A DNA stretch of 62,045 nucleotides from Stenocarpella maydis (lineage: Eukaryota; Ascomycota; Sordariomycetes; Diaporthales; Diaporthaceae), in NCBI GenBank assembly GCA_002270565.1, contig NQMI01000142.1, positions 56,380 to 118,424 of the forward strand, in the 5' to 3' direction. Below the pieces are notes generated by a model, which was not told the origin of the DNA, did not search any database, and worked only from the letters and a program-made list of their open reading frames with translations. A program made the position numbers and the translations under genes. This document shows positions 60,625 to 62,045 of the stretch, in pieces; the first letter of the stretch is position 1; the number at the start of each line of letters is the position of its first letter.

Positions 60625-62045
60625 GTTGTAAATCCGAATTAGGAGAGGATTAGTCTCTATATTAATAATTCTATTGCTATAAGATACTTTAGTTCCATCC
60701 ACTATATTAAGTTTGTAGGGTTCCCTTTTCTTATATTATAATAGGTAGTATTTGTTTACTATCTTTAGGGATATGAAATTCCCTTATGCTCTACTATTGA
60801 TGAGTGCTGAGCATGTGTGGACTCTTAGCTTAACCTAAACCATTAGGTGGCTGTAGTTACTTGTTATTATACACAAGTACTTCATGATATAGTTGGTTGC
60901 TATCTGAGGTTTTATAGATAGCTCTCCTAGTTTTTTAACCGCTTGTTTACTGCTAGGACCTTCTTAATACTCTTAAGGTTTCGCTTTATAATATCTTGTG
61001 ATTCTTATAGGTCATTAATTAGCTATTATATGCTGTAATCCTATTCTTCTATTATTAGGGTTTTAAGTAGCAGCTCCTACTATCTTAGTAGATGCTAATC
61101 TTAAGCCTTATTAAGCATATATACCTTGCAGATTGGTTCTTTACAATTTGCCCATCCGTTAGGGTTTTATAAACATTCTAAGGGTATATAGGAGTCCAGC
61201 CTTATTAGGGTGCATCTCATCTTATTATATTTTTAGTATAGGTGCTAGTTCTTAAAATCATCATGCTTGTATATATATTTAATATCTTTACCTAGATATC
61301 ATTAGGGAAACCAGTTGTACTTAGTTTTCTCCCTTATATAATCCTTGTATTCATTATAGATATATGATACCCAGGAGATATCCTTGTGCTTATTATACAT
61401 TGGGCACGTATGTCTTGTATCTCCTGGCCTTCTGTATTCCTGGGTAGGCTATCTTATAGTTTCTTTAAAAGGTCTTCCTGTAATTATGATTGCTATGATA
61501 TTAGTTCTTAGGGCTAGAAGGGGTGCTTGTCCTAGGTAGTCTTGCAGTTCCTTCCACTGAGTTTATAGCGCAAGTATGGCCTGAGGGATAGGTTTTCCTT
61601 CTATCCTAGGGTCAATCTGCAGGAGTTCCTCCCTATTTCCTACCATTAGGGTTCTTCTCTGCTTTCCTAAAGCATTCTTAGGAAACCATCCAGTGGCTTC
61701 CTTATTACTATAGTGGGTGGTATAGCTGTTATTAAAGCAGGCTATCTAATTAAGCGATATATATGCCATTCTGGGTTTCTAGAGATTCTTTATTAGTGGG
61801 ATAGGCTGCTATTATGCCTTATCTTTCTAATATTTCTCATATTAGAACTTAATATATTATAAGAAATATAGACTATTATAAAGGTCTTCTTCATTAGGGT
61901 TATAGAAGTTGCATCCTTTATCCGGGTCTTAATCTAGATATATCTAATATTAGTTATATATATTTATTCTATAAATATAGTACTTATTTATAAGCTCTTA
62001 TTATAGTTTGGACCTAGGTAGTCCTCATGCGCTATGGATAGCTAT
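60625..62045 (-). pseudogene. Partly readable RIP-degraded repeat ORF
   Basis: On the minus strand, about 61700 down to 61320, the translation has few stops and reads like a protein: GWFPKNALGKQRRTLMVGN, then EELLQIDPRIEGKPIPQAIL, then LGQAPLLALRTNIIAI, then RRPGDTRHTC and HKDISWVSYIYNEY. I do not recognise the family with confidence; it looks like the product of a repeat element rather than a host gene. Text outside this part is more decayed. The mutational load is lighter than in the gypsy relics. It runs off the window end. Confidence 0.45.

Overview
The window is chromosomal DNA of a filamentous ascomycete (Pezizomycotina, most likely Sordariomycetes). Support: short spliceosomal introns with GT..AG ends, a split tRNA-Leu, typical fungal protein families, and a sharp alternation of gene-bearing GC-rich blocks with extremely AT-rich blocks full of repeats decayed by C-to-T/G-to-A changes. 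That decay is the signature of repeat-induced point mutation (RIP).

Layout. 1-2819: AT-rich, with an octamer tandem array. 2820-2919: tRNA-Leu(AAG) at the compositional boundary. 2920-4080: small gene-free GC island. 4081-12110: AT-rich mosaic with a dead Ty3/gypsy element, a RIP-split 200-bp repeat pair, a pogo-like transposase relic and two copies of a 0.55-0.6 kb dispersed repeat called RepA here. 12111-33300: the main GC-rich block. It carries a Zn2Cys6 transcription factor (three exons, 527 aa), a cyclophilin-RRM protein (PPIL4/Cyp6 type), a conserved fungal 178-aa protein and one doubtful ORF, all on the minus strand, plus about 8.5 kb with no recognisable gene upstream of the transcription factor. 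33300-45500: AT-rich repeat graveyard. 45500-47700: GC islet with one PP2C phosphatase gene (three exons). 47700-53600: AT-rich, with a 10-N gap and a second pogo-like relic. 53600-58850: GC islet with an FAD-linked oxidoreductase (two exons) and a DUF7730-like protein (three exons), both on the plus strand. 58850-62045: AT-rich, with two RepA copies head to head around an N.

The host genes do not form an obvious pathway or cluster: transcription control, splicing/RNA polymerase II-linked isomerase, a mitochondrial-type phosphatase and an oxidoreductase. The most interesting material is the repeats. RepA (7 copies) is nearly uniform and only lightly mutated although it sits in, and in one case inside, heavily RIPped DNA. 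It carries a promoter-like TATA region and an in-frame 24-bp tandem repeat of variable copy number. RepB (about 260-310 bp, 7 copies of very different decay) is a second, short family. Four of the five single-N gaps lie in or directly beside RepA copies, so part of the apparent arrangement (a tandem pair at 35.4-36.7 kb and a palindrome at 59.5-60.6 kb) may be an assembly artefact. No CRISPR array, bacterial-type system or rRNA was seen.
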